Shown: piece by piece, positions 16,282-24,766 of the stretch
Position numbering within the stretch: position 1 is the stretch's first letter
Layout: each line of letters opens with the position of its first letter
Origin: Saccharopolyspora gloriosae
GTDB lineage: Bacteria; Actinomycetota; Actinomycetes; Mycobacteriales; Pseudonocardiaceae
Direction of reading: 5' to 3'
Length of the DNA stretch: 64,000 nucleotides
NCBI RefSeq assembly: GCF_022828475.1
Contig: NZ_CP059557.1
Location: forward strand, 4,573,470 to 4,637,469
Program-made: the position numbers and the translations under genes
The notes under the pieces: model-generated
The model's input: the letters and a program-made list of their open reading frames with translations, nothing else
What the model was told of the DNA's origin: nothing
The model's database searches: none

Positions 16282-19200
16282 ATGCAGACCGCCCGCGCAC
16301 TGGACCTGGGAGCCCGCGCAGCCACGCTGTCCGAGCGGCTGCGCGTGGTGACCGCGCTGCGTGACCACGGCTCGCCACCGCAGCAATCCGAACTCGATCC
16401 GGTCCATGCCTGGCGGCTGAACCGGCTGGCCGAGCGGCTGGCCGACAAGTACCAGCAGGAATCCCGGCACCGGTCCGCGCCCGCCCGCCATGAGCGCGCG
16501 GAGCTCGCCGAGGCGCTGACGGCGTATCACCGCTTCGAGCGCGACCTCGACACCGCCGAACCGCAGGTGCTGGCGCTGCTGGAGGAGCTGCACCAGGAGT
16601 GGCTGCCGACCTACCGCGCCGCGTTGGACGGCTGGTCCGCCGCCGGTTCGGACGCGCGGGCGACCTGGCGGGCGGTCGACGTGTACTACGGCAGGCTGGC
16701 CAAGGCGTGCGAACCGTTCCTGCTGGAGTTGGGGCGGCGGCTGGAGGCGGACCGCGCGCAGCTGCCGGACGCGATCGGCGCCGAGTTGGTCGACGACTTG
16801 CAACGCCACTTGCACGACCGGTTCGCGTTGGCCCTGGCCTGGGCGGTGGAGGCCGCGGCGAACGTGCACCGAGCTCAGCACGGGCTGGACCGGGAGCAGC
16901 CCGGTGAGGCCGGCTACCTCGCCTACCTGGACGCGACCTTCGGCGATGCCGAGTCCTACCACGAGTTCTTCCGCGCGTTCCCGGTGCTGGGCCGCTGGCT
17001 CGCCCACGTCACCGGGTTGCTGGCGGACTACGGCGGCGAGCTGTTCCGGCACTTGGCCGCCGACGCCGAGCAACTCGGCGCGGAGTTCTTCGGCAAGCCC
17101 ATCACCGAGTTCCGGTCGGTGCGGCTGGGTACCTCCGATTACCACGCGGGCGGACGCAGCGTGGCGCTGCTGACCGTGGTGCTGGCCGACGGCGACACCG
17201 GCACTTGCTACTACAAGCCGCGCTGCCTGCGTTCCGAGGCGGGCATCCAGACGGTGCTCGGGCGGCTGCGGGAACGCGACGTCGTGGCGTTCGCGCAGCG
17301 TCCGGTACTGGTGCGCGACGGGTACGGCTACGAGGCGACGATCCCGGCGGGCCGCAACGAGGCGGGCGGTGCTGCGGCCGCCGCACAGGTGTACCGCGAG
17401 CTCGGCGGGTACCTCGCGCTGTTCTACGTGCTCGGCGGCGGTGATCTGCACTTCGAGAACATCATCGTGTGCGATGGGCACGCGTTCGTCTGCGACGGCG
17501 AGACGGTGTTCGGGGTGTGCCCGCAAGGTCGTGGACGCACCGACGGGACGATGCTGGACTCGGTCTTCAAGACCGGGCTGCTGGAGTGGCCGCGTGCCGA
17601 AACCGCCGACGGCGAAGCGCAGATGCGGGTCAGCGGCTACGCGGGCGGTGAGAGCTACGAGATGCCGGTTCCGGTGCCCAAGCTCAACGACCGCAGGCTG
17701 AGCTTCGCCGCCACCGTGGAGCACCGCTCCGGGATCCAGGTGGAACCGAGCGCCGCGAACCGGGTGTTCCTGCACGGTGAGCTGGTTCGCCCGCAGGACC
17801 ACGTCGAGTCCATCATGGACGGTTTCGACCGAGTGCACGAGTGGTTCGAGCGGAACCCGGACGAGGCGATCGCGCTGCTGTCCGAGTCGTTCGCGGGAGC
17901 GCAGGCGCGGTTCATCAACTGGGGCACCCAGATCTATTCGCAACTGCTGCTGTCCGCACAGCACCCGAAGAGCCTCGCCGAGCCGCTCGAAGTGGACCTG
18001 CTGGCGAACACGGTGCGCACCTTCCCGCGCACCTGGGACCACGAGTCGGTGCTGGCCGAGCGGGAGACGGCGTCGATGTGGCGGCTCGACGTGCCGATCT
18101 TCACCGCCGACGTGCACGGCAAGCACCTCGTGCACGACCACGCCGAGATCCTTCCGTCCACATTGGACGTGTCACCGCTGGATCACGCGGCGGAACGGAT
18201 CCGTCGACTCAGCGCGGAGAATCGGGAACAGCAGGGCCGCTACATCGCCGCGAGCCTGTCGGTGCGCGAGATCAGCAATGCGGCGTTCGTGTCGACGTCG
18301 CTGGATTACGCCGCGCGCATCGGCGAACGACTCTGCGGGATGCTGCGGGACCTCTCGGCGCCTGCGCCGTGGACGTCGTTCCGGCTGCTCGGCTCGACGC
18401 TGGAGGAAGCCGACATCGAGGGCGACCTCTACCAGGGTTCCGCGGGAGTGGCGTTCTTCCTCGCCTACCTCGACGAGCTGATGCCGCGTCCCGAGTTCCG
18501 CGAAGCCGCGCGCCGTGCCGCCGAGCACGCGCTGGCCGAGCAGGCACCGGAGCGCATCGGGGCGTTCGCCGGGATCGGGGGGCAGCTCTACCTGCTCACC
18601 CACCTGCACCGGCTGTGGGGCGAGCAGGAGCTCGCCGACCGGGCCGTGCGGTTGTGCGACGACCTGCCGCGCCGCATCGACGCCGACACGCACTTCGACG
18701 TGCTGCACGGGGTGGCCGGGCTGATCCCGGTGCTGCTGGAGCTGCGGCCGATCCTCGGCGAGCAGGCCGACGACCTCGCGCACCGCTGCGCCGCGCACCT
18801 GCTGCGGCACGCCCGCGAACGCGGTGACGGGCTCAGCTGGGCCTCGTTCACGCCGGACGACGTGGTCGCGGACCTGACCGGTTTCTCGCACGGTGCGGGC
18901 GGAATCGGCTGGGCGCTGATCCTGCTCGGCACCCGAACCGGCCGCGCGGACTACATCGCCGCGGGCAGGCGCGCGTTCGCCTACGAGGCGCAGCACTTCG
19001 ACCCGAACGAGCAGGACTGGTACGACCTGCGCAAGAGCACCGGTCACATCGCGAAGAACGGCCACCACTTCGCGAACGCCTGGTGCAACGGCGCCGCGGG
19101 CATCGGCCTGAGCCGCATCGCGTCCTGGGCGCTGCTGGGCGCGGACGACGAGGGACTGCTGCGGGAAGCGCACCAGGCGCTGTCGGCGACGATGCGCAAC

Positions 19201-19497
19201 TTCCCCCGGCTCAAGAACCACACCCTGTGCCACGGCACCGCGGGCAACTCGGAGCTGCTCGTGCGGTTCGCGTTGCTGCGCGATGAACCCGCGTTCCAGC
19301 TGGAAGCGAACGTGCAGGTCCGCGAGCTGTGGCGGTCGCTGGACGACGCCGAACACGGCATCACCGAACACAGCGCCGACTTCTTCCCCGGCCTGATGCT
19401 GGGCATCTCCGGTTTCGGCCTGCACTTCCTGCGCATCGCCCACCCGGAACGGGTGCCGTCGGTGCTGCTGCTCGACCCACCGCCGTCCCGGCCCTGA
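16282..19497 (+). CDS. Class II lanthionine synthetase LanM (CinM-like)
   Basis: The 1071-aa bifunctional enzyme has an N-terminal kinase-like dehydratase domain, including YYKPR (Lys312) and GGGDLHFENII (His390), and a C-terminal LanC-like cyclase. The zinc ligands of the cyclase are visible: Cys935 in WCNGAAGIG and Cys983-His984 in LCHGTAGN. It would dehydrate Ser4, Ser6, Thr11 and Thr18 of the core and form one lanthionine and two methyllanthionines. Start ATG at 16282 has AGGAG upstream. It is 66 bp after the precursor and in the same operon. Confidence 0.95.
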   Translation: MQTARALDLGARAATLSERLRVVTALRDHGSPPQQSELDPVHAWRLNRLAERLADKYQQESRHRSAPARHERAELAEALTAYHRFERDLDTAEPQVLALLEELHQEWLPTYRAALDGWSAAGSDARATWRAVDVYYGRLAKACEPFLLELGRRLEADRAQLPDAIGAELVDDLQRHLHDRFALALAWAVEAAANVHRAQHGLDREQPGEAGYLAYLDATFGDAESYHEFFRAFPVLGRWLAHVTGLLADYGGELFRHLAADAEQLGAEFFGKPITEFRSVRLGTSDYHAGGRSVALLTVVLADGDTGTCYYKPRCLRSEAGIQTVLGRLRERDVVAFAQRPVLVRDGYGYEATIPAGRNEAGGAAAAAQVYRELGGYLALFYVLGGGDLHFENIIVCDGHAFVCDGETVFGVCPQGRGRTDGTMLDSVFKTGLLEWPRAETADGEAQMRVSGYAGGESYEMPVPVPKLNDRRLSFAATVEHRSGIQVEPSAANRVFLHGELVRPQDHVESIMDGFDRVHEWFERNPDEAIALLSESFAGAQARFINWGTQIYSQLLLSAQHPKSLAEPLEVDLLANTVRTFPRTWDHESVLAERETASMWRLDVPIFTADVHGKHLVHDHAEILPSTLDVSPLDHAAERIRRLSAENREQQGRYIAASLSVREISNAAFVSTSLDYAARIGERLCGMLRDLSAPAPWTSFRLLGSTLEEADIEGDLYQGSAGVAFFLAYLDELMPRPEFREAARRAAEHALAEQAPERIGAFAGIGGQLYLLTHLHRLWGEQELADRAVRLCDDLPRRIDADTHFDVLHGVAGLIPVLLELRPILGEQADDLAHRCAAHLLRHARERGDGLSWASFTPDDVVADLTGFSHGAGGIGWALILLGTRTGRADYIAAGRRAFAYEAQHFDPNEQDWYDLRKSTGHIAKNGHHFANAWCNGAAGIGLSRIASWALLGADDEGLLREAHQALSATMRNFPRLKNHTLCHGTAGNSELLVRFALLRDEPAFQLEANVQVRELWRSLDDAEHGITEHSADFFPGLMLGISGFGLHFLRIAHPERVPSVLLLDPPPSRP

Positions 19498-19540
19498 CCG
19501 CGCCCGTCCCGCCACCACCTCAGGCACGAAGGAGCAGATC

Positions 19541-20440
19541 ATGTCCGTCGAATCCTGCAAGAAGTTCCTCCAGGCGACCCAGGACCGCCCGGAGCTCGCC
19601 CAGCAGCTCAAGGCCGCCACCGGGATGGGCGAGATCGTCGCGCTCGGCGGCAGGCACGGTTTCGAGTTCACCGCCCGCGACCTCATCGAGGGCTCCACCA
19701 CGTTCGCGGGCGGCCCCGCGCGGCGGCAACGGCAGGAGCAGGCGCCGCCGCGATCGGGCACCGCGTTCTACCACCACGAGTACGAGCTGGCCGACGTGCC
19801 CGCGCTGGCACCGCTGATCGACGAACTTCCCCGGCTGGAGCTGCAACCGACCACTGTGGACATGGCCGCGTTCCGCGCGGAATTCCGCGAAGACGACCTT
19901 CGATCCACTTCGGACTCACCGGCCGATCCGGAGTTCCAGGCGTGGCATCAGCGCATGGCCGCGGCGCAGTGGCGCGACGGCGCCGACTCGCCACGACGGG
20001 ACTTCCACCTGGTGAACCTGGACGAGCACGTCGACCACCCCGGCTACGCCGACTACTTCGACGCGAAGACGCGCGTGATCGACCTGCTGGAGGGCGTGTT
20101 CGGCGACGACGTCCGGTTCTCCGGCTCGCTGTGGTACCCGCCGTCCAGCTACCGGCTCTGGCACACCAACGAGAACCAGCCGGGCTGGCGGATGTACGTG
20201 GTCGACCTCGACGACGACTTCGCCGACGGCGCGGAGACCTCGTTCTTCCGCTACCAGAACCCGGAGACCGGGGAGATCGTGACGCTGCCGGAACGGCGCA
20301 GGATCGTGCGGTTCTTCAAGACCGAGCAGGACCCGGAGAAGTTGTTCTGGCACTGCATCGTCAACCCGACCATCCGGCACCGCTGGAGCTTCGGCTTCGC
20401 AGTTCCGGAGGACTGGCAAGCACGGCTCGAAAACGCCTGA
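19541..20440 (+). CDS. Fe(II)/2-oxoglutarate-dependent Asp beta-hydroxylase (CinX-like) with Nif11-like N-terminus
   Basis: The 299-aa protein occupies the position of CinX, which hydroxylates Asp15 of cinnamycin. The oxygenase part runs from about residue 100: SGSLWYPPSSYRLWHTNENQPGWRMYVVDLDDDF and, near the C-terminus, LFWHCIVNPTIRHRWSFGFAVP carry candidate iron and 2-oxoglutarate ligands. Residues 1-60 (SVESCKKFLQATQDRPELAQQLK... FEFTARDLIEG) look like a Nif11 leader-type domain fused to the enzyme. Such a domain could help bind the precursor leader; this is inference. AAGGAG lies upstream of ATG 19541. Confidence 0.87.
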   Translation: MSVESCKKFLQATQDRPELAQQLKAATGMGEIVALGGRHGFEFTARDLIEGSTTFAGGPARRQRQEQAPPRSGTAFYHHEYELADVPALAPLIDELPRLELQPTTVDMAAFRAEFREDDLRSTSDSPADPEFQAWHQRMAAAQWRDGADSPRRDFHLVNLDEHVDHPGYADYFDAKTRVIDLLEGVFGDDVRFSGSLWYPPSSYRLWHTNENQPGWRMYVVDLDDDFADGAETSFFRYQNPETGEIVTLPERRRIVRFFKTEQDPEKLFWHCIVNPTIRHRWSFGFAVPEDWQARLENA

Positions 20441-20455
20441 AAGCCGAACGGTCCA

Positions 20456-20536
20456 CGGAATCCTCACGAGGACAGCGGTTTCGCCGCGTAGCAGGGCTAC
20501 CTGAGAAATCGAGCCCGCAGCGAGGAAACCGCTGAG
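20456..20536 (+). repeat. Dispersed long-hairpin element, copy D (within the lantibiotic operon)
   Basis: The outer stem 20456-20467 pairs partly with 20520-20531. The loop strands are GAGGACAG (20468-20475) and AGCCCGCA (20512-20519), and the inner stem CGGTTTC/GAAATCG pairs through one G-T wobble. The 5' CTCAG part of the outer stem is missing, while CTGAG is present at the 3' side. It fills most of the 131-bp gap between the hydroxylase and the ABC ATPase, ending 35 bp before the ATPase ATG, so it could influence expression of the exporter relative to the upstream genes. Confidence 0.7.
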
Positions 20537-20571
20537 CGACCCACTACGCAGCCCATTACGCAAGGAGCCCT

Positions 20572-21573
20572 ATGGAGCATCTCGTGCGACGACTCTGGCG
20601 CGGTGACAGCCGGACCGAGCAGATCTCGCCCGACACGCCTGCGATCCTGGCGCGCGGCGTGCACAAGTCCTACGGGGGCGTGCACGCCGTGCGCGGTGTT
20701 GATCTCACGGTGCGGCAAGGCGAAACGTTCGGCTTCCTCGGCCCCAACGGAGCGGGCAAGTCCACCATGATCGCGATGCTGTGCACCCTGGCCCGGCCGG
20801 ATTCGGGGCGCGTCGAGATCTCCGGGCACGACACGCTGCACGAGCCGCACGAGGTCCGCCGCAGGCTCGGGCTGGTCTTCCAGGAGAGCACGCTGGACAC
20901 CGAACTGACCGCCGCCGAGAACCTGCGCTTCCACGCCGACCTGTACGCGATGCCGCGGACGATCGTCGGCCAGCGCGTCACGACGATGCTGGAACTGGTG
21001 GGGCTCGGCGCGCGGCGCGACGACCTCGTCTCGACCTTCTCCGGTGGCATGCGGCGCCGGCTGGAGATCGCACGCGGCCTGCTGCACCGGCCACGGGTGC
21101 TGTTCCTGGACGAGCCGACCGTGGGCCTGGATCCGCAAACTCGCGCCGAGATGTGGCAATACCTGAGCGAGATCGGGCACCGGGAATCCACCACGGTCTT
21201 CCTCACCACCCACTACCTCGAAGAAGCCGAGCAGTGCGACCGCATCGCGATCATCGACGAAGGCAGGCTCATCGCCGAAGGCACCCCGGCGGAGCTGAAG
21301 TCGGTCGTCGGGGCCGATCGGATCACGCTGCGCACCGGCGACGACGCCACGGCGGTGCGGGTGCTGCGCGAGCGATTCGACCTGGTGGCCACCGCCCAAG
21401 ACGACGCCGTGCAAGTGCGGGTGGCCGACGGAGCGCGGTTCGTGCCGGTGCTGTGCTCCGGCTTGGACGTGCCCATCTACGAAGTGGGCGTCACCCGGCC
21501 CAGCTTGGACGAGGTCTTCCTGCACTACACCGGACGCGCCATCCGCGACGCCCCCGGCGTCCCCGCCTCGTGA
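20572..21573 (+). CDS. ABC transporter ATP-binding protein (CinT/DrrA-like)
   Basis: This 333-aa ATPase has Walker A (FLGPNGAGKST), Q-loop (VFQEST), signature (FSGGMRR), Walker B (RVLFLDEPTVGLDP) and H-loop (TTHYLEEAE). The C-terminal ~90 residues form the DrrA-type regulatory extension. It pairs with the permease 9 bp downstream to export the lantibiotic or provide resistance, as CinT/CinH are thought to do. AAGGAG precedes ATG 20572. Confidence 0.9.
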   Translation: MEHLVRRLWRGDSRTEQISPDTPAILARGVHKSYGGVHAVRGVDLTVRQGETFGFLGPNGAGKSTMIAMLCTLARPDSGRVEISGHDTLHEPHEVRRRLGLVFQESTLDTELTAAENLRFHADLYAMPRTIVGQRVTTMLELVGLGARRDDLVSTFSGGMRRRLEIARGLLHRPRVLFLDEPTVGLDPQTRAEMWQYLSEIGHRESTTVFLTTHYLEEAEQCDRIAIIDEGRLIAEGTPAELKSVVGADRITLRTGDDATAVRVLRERFDLVATAQDDAVQVRVADGARFVPVLCSGLDVPIYEVGVTRPSLDEVFLHYTGRAIRDAPGVPAS

Positions 21574-21582
21574 GGAGCTCCC

Positions 21583-22464
21583 GTGACCCGCACCGCCCCG
21601 GAACTCGTCCGCCCACCCGCACCGGACTCGGACCTGCGCTCGCGCGCGGCGGGTGAATGGCGCGCGGGAAGCATGGTGTGGCGCCGGGAGGTGCTCCACT
21701 TCCTGCGGGACCGGACGCGGATCACCGTGTCACTGCTGCAACCGCTGCTGTTCCTCTACGTGCTGGGAATCGGGCTGTCCCGACTGGTCGCCGGGGCCGG
21801 TGGCGGTGAACAAGCCGCCGGTGAGTACATGCTGTTCCTGTTCCCCGGAGTGCTCGTGATGGCCGCGCAGGCGCCGGCGATCTCGGTGGGCGCGTCGATC
21901 GTGTGGGATCGCCACAGCGGGTTCCTGCGGGAGATGCTGGCGGCTCCCGTGTTCCGCAGCACCCTGCTGCTCGGCAAGTGCCTCGGCGGCGCCTCCGTGG
22001 CCACCGCACAGGGCACCGTGGTGCTGCTCAGCGCGGGCCTGGTCGGAGTTCCGTACCACCCGGGGCTGTTCGCGATCCTGCTCGCCGAACTCGCGCTGGC
22101 CGCGCTCGCGATGACGGTGCTGGCCGCAGTGGTGGCGGTGACGATCAAACGGATGCAGACGTTCAACACGGTGCTCACCGTGCTGATCACGCCCCTGATG
22201 TTCCTGTCCGGACTGATGTTCCCGATCAGCGCGATGCCCGCCTGGATGGCTTCGCTGACCCTGGTGAACCCGCTGACCTACATCGTCGACGCGATGCGCC
22301 ACACCATCCTCGATCGGCTCGGCGAGGCACCGTCCTCGGTGATCTTCGCTCCGGTCCATTGGGGACAGTGGGAGGTGCCGCCGGCCGTGGAACTCGGGTT
22401 GGTGCTGGGGTTCGCGGTGGTAGCACTAACCATCGCAGCTCAGCGCTTTGCTCGTCGGGGTTGA
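21583..22464 (+). CDS. ABC-2 type permease (CinH/DrrB-like)
   Basis: The 293-aa membrane protein has six predicted helices and the ABC-2 pattern of daunorubicin-type exporters: REVLHFLRDRTRITVSLLQPLLFLYVLGIGL, FPGVLVMAAQAPAISVGASIVWDR, FLREMLAAPVFRSTLLLGK and PLMFLSGLMFPI. It follows the ATPase closely and is the last gene of the lantibiotic operon. Hairpin copy B begins about 45 bp after its stop, in a position where it could act at the transcript's 3' end. Confidence 0.9.
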   Translation: MTRTAPELVRPPAPDSDLRSRAAGEWRAGSMVWRREVLHFLRDRTRITVSLLQPLLFLYVLGIGLSRLVAGAGGGEQAAGEYMLFLFPGVLVMAAQAPAISVGASIVWDRHSGFLREMLAAPVFRSTLLLGKCLGGASVATAQGTVVLLSAGLVGVPYHPGLFAILLAELALAALAMTVLAAVVAVTIKRMQTFNTVLTVLITPLMFLSGLMFPISAMPAWMASLTLVNPLTYIVDAMRHTILDRLGEAPSSVIFAPVHWGQWEVPPAVELGLVLGFAVVALTIAAQRFARRG

Positions 22465-22508
22465 GCTACTCCACGGCTCGTTCTGGCTTGGTGGTCGGGT
22501 AGCGGAAC

Positions 22509-22593
22509 CTCAGTTGGTCTCTCGCTGCGGGATCTTTTTCCCAAGTGGCTCCGCCACGAGGGAAAAAGCTGTCCTCGCGAGAGACCAACTGAG
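22509..22593 (-). repeat. Dispersed long-hairpin element, copy B
   Basis: Read on the minus strand it matches copy A nearly throughout, but the outer-stem bases differ on both arms in a compensatory way: CTCAGTTGGTCTCTCGC pairs perfectly with GCGAGAGACCAACTGAG. The loop strands GAGGACAG and ATCCCGCA and the apical GTGGC-GGA-GCCAC hairpin are unchanged. The flanking CCGCTACCCGACCACCAAGCCAG is also shared with copy A. It lies about 45 bp beyond the CinH-like stop. Confidence 0.87.
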
Positions 22594-22710
22594 AACCCGC
22601 CGGTGGTCGTTTTTTGGACGTGGGCTATGTGCTTCGCACATACAGGCACGGCCTTCGGCCGCAAGGCAGGCGGGGCTTCGCCCGCCCTTCGCGGACTTCG
22701 CCGCCAACGG

Positions 22711-22854
22711 CACGGCTGCGCCGCAAGACACGGCTGCGCCGCAAGACACGGCTGCGCCGCAAGACACGGCTGCGCCGCAAGACACGGCTGCGCCGCAAGA
22801 CACGGCTGCGCCGCAAGACACGGCTGCGCCGCAAGACACGGCTGCGCCGTGAGG
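22711..22854 (-). repeat. 18-nt tandem repeats, set B
   Basis: Seven identical consecutive 18-bp units (CACGGCTGCGCCGCAAGA on the plus strand) start at 22711, followed by one or two degenerate units. On the minus strand the unit is TGCGGCGCAGCCGTGTCT, the same family as set A at 181-262. Unit length is a multiple of three, so open frames run through it, but they encode only CGAAVS repeats and have no independent support as genes. There are no spacers, so it is not CRISPR. Confidence 0.85.
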
Positions 22855-22954
22855 CACGGCTGTCGGCGGGGAAAACGGCCTGTGGGCTCAGTGGGTGGGT
22901 TTGGTGCTGGTGGAAGTGCGGCACGGGCTCTCGGAATCCGGGTGGCGAGCGGTG

Positions 22955-23728
22955 TTATGGGGATTCGCTCGGTCCTTCCAGGCCGACGAACATGGCCTCG
23001 TGCAGGGCCGTTACGTGGCGGTGGGCCACGTCGGCGGCTGTGGCGGGGTCGCGGGCGCGGAGCGCGGCTACGAGCTCGTGGTGTTCGTGGTTGGAGCCGC
23101 GCAGGTAGTCCACCGGGTAGGGCAGGTAGTAGCGGTAGAGGTCGCGCAGCACCAGGTCGTAATCGGCGGTGTCGAGTCCGGTCGCGGCGGCGACGGCGCG
23201 GTGGAAGGTCTCGTCGAGCCGGTGGAATTCCGCCCAATCCGCGGCCTCGTCCATCCGCTCGGCCAGCCCGTCCAGTTCCGCGAGCCGCGACGCGTCGGCC
23301 TCGCGGGAGGCCAGGTGCGCGATGCCGCATTCCAGGACCAGGCGCCGATCGATGAGCCGGTGCACTTCTCCCGCCGCCGCGCGGTAAGCGGCGGTTTCCC
23401 GGACGGCGCTGCGCGCGGGTTCGGCCACCACCCGGGTGCCGCCGCCCCGACCCCGGCGGCGTTCCAGCACACCGTCCCCGCACAGCGCGACCAGCGCTCG
23501 CCGCACGGTGATCTCCGAGACGTCCAGCGCGGCGGCGATCGACGCGTTGCCCGGCAGCCACTCCCCCGGCCCGAGCAGGCCGAGGTCCACCGCGAGGGAG
23601 ATGCGGGCGCGCACCGTATCGACCGCGGACAGCCGCCGGATGCCGGCGAGCGCCGCGGCTGACAGCGCGCTGCCGGTGGGCTCGCCGGAGCGTGAACCGG
23701 CGGGATCGCTGGACATGGAAACCACCAT
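22955..23728 (-). CDS. GntR-family (FadR subfamily) regulator with FCD domain
   Basis: The 257-aa protein has a GntR winged HTH (GNASIAAALDVSEITVRRALVALCGDGVLERRRGRGGGTRV) and an all-helical FCD effector domain (YRAAAGEVHRLIDRRLVLECGIAHLA; FHRLDETFHRAVAAATG; HHELVAALRARDPATAADVAHRHV), which usually binds a metal and a small carboxylate. Start is either ATG 23728 or ATG 23716. It diverges from the nitrilase-transporter operon and probably regulates it; the gap contains the 10-bp palindrome TGAGCGCTCA near 23774. Confidence 0.88.
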   Translation of the reverse strand: MVVSMSSDPAGSRSGEPTGSALSAAALAGIRRLSAVDTVRARISLAVDLGLLGPGEWLPGNASIAAALDVSEITVRRALVALCGDGVLERRRGRGGGTRVVAEPARSAVRETAAYRAAAGEVHRLIDRRLVLECGIAHLASREADASRLAELDGLAERMDEAADWAEFHRLDETFHRAVAAATGLDTADYDLVLRDLYRYYLPYPVDYLRGSNHEHHELVAALRARDPATAADVAHRHVTALHEAMFVGLEGPSESP

Positions 23729-23854
23729 AACCGCACGTCAGGACAAACTGGTCAAAATGAGCACTCTTGTTTGAGCGCTCACTCTGCCCTATTTTCTTCG
23801 CAGCGCAGTCGGCGCCCGCACCCGGCGCCTGCCACCACCAGGAAGCGAGAACCG

Positions 23855-24766
23855 ATGTCCCGACCGCTGCCGCTCGCGCTGGCGCAGGAATCACCGCTGG
23901 CCGCGACCGCGCCGCCGGACGAGTTCGCCGCCCAGGTGCAGGCCCTGCTGGCCGCGCACCCCGAAACGCGACTGGTGCTGTACCCGGAACTGCACCTGTG
24001 CGGAGTCACCGGACCGGACCGCGACGCCGAGCTCGAAGCGGCCGCCGAACCGCTGCACGGCGCCCGCACCCGTCGGCTCGCCGAACTCGCCGGTGACCTG
24101 GGAATCTGGCTGGTTCCAGGCAGCGTCTGCGAACGCGGTGAGCAGGGCGAACTGTTCAACACGGCGCTGGCGTTCTCGCCGCACGGCGAGCTGATCTCCT
24201 GGTACCGCAAGGTCTTCCCGTGGCGGCCCTACGAGCCCTACGACCCCGGTGACCGCTTCGTCGTGTTCGACGCGCCCGGCATCGGGCGGCTCGGGTTCAG
24301 CATCTGCTACGACTCCTGGTTCCCCGAAGTGACGCGGCACCTGGCGTGGCTGGGCGCCGAACTCGTCCTCAACCCGGTGCAGACCACCACGCCCGACCGG
24401 GAGCAGGAACTCGTGCTGGCCCGCGCGCACGCCATCACCAACCAGATCTTCGTGGCCGGCTTGAACGCCGCCGCACCGGTCGGCACCGGCGACAGCCTGC
24501 TCGTCGGCCCCGAAGGTCACGTGCTCGCGCGAACCGAAGGCGCGGCCGCCACGACGCTCACCGCCACCGTCGACCTCGACGAGGTCCGGCGCGTGCGCAC
24601 CGAAGGCACCGCCGGGCTCAACCGCATGTGGGACCAGTTCACCGAATCCGACGCGCCGATCGCGCTACCGCTCTACGACGGCCACCTCGACCCGCGCCGC
24701 TGGCGCCCCGCCGACCCCGGAGCCCCGAGGCCCGCCACCCGCACTTCGCTCCGAGAGGACTCCTGA
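23855..24766 (+). CDS. Carbon-nitrogen hydrolase (nitrilase superfamily)
   Basis: The 303-aa enzyme shows the nitrilase-superfamily catalytic triad by motif: Glu45 (LYPELHL), Lys119 (WYRKVFPW) and Cys151 (FSICYDSWFPE). Members hydrolyse nitriles, linear amides or N-carbamoyl compounds; the exact substrate cannot be read from sequence. The ATG at 23855 is chosen over upstream starts because it begins the conserved fold and has GGAAGCGAGA before it. Its stop overlaps the start of the APC transporter (TGATG), so uptake and hydrolysis of a common amide-type substrate are likely linked. Confidence 0.86.
   Translation: MSRPLPLALAQESPLAATAPPDEFAAQVQALLAAHPETRLVLYPELHLCGVTGPDRDAELEAAAEPLHGARTRRLAELAGDLGIWLVPGSVCERGEQGELFNTALAFSPHGELISWYRKVFPWRPYEPYDPGDRFVVFDAPGIGRLGFSICYDSWFPEVTRHLAWLGAELVLNPVQTTTPDREQELVLARAHAITNQIFVAGLNAAAPVGTGDSLLVGPEGHVLARTEGAAATTLTATVDLDEVRRVRTEGTAGLNRMWDQFTESDAPIALPLYDGHLDPRRWRPADPGAPRPATRTSLREDS

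Noticed and set aside
22711-22854. Possible CRISPR array
   Set aside because: Units are contiguous 18-mers without spacers and no cas genes are near.
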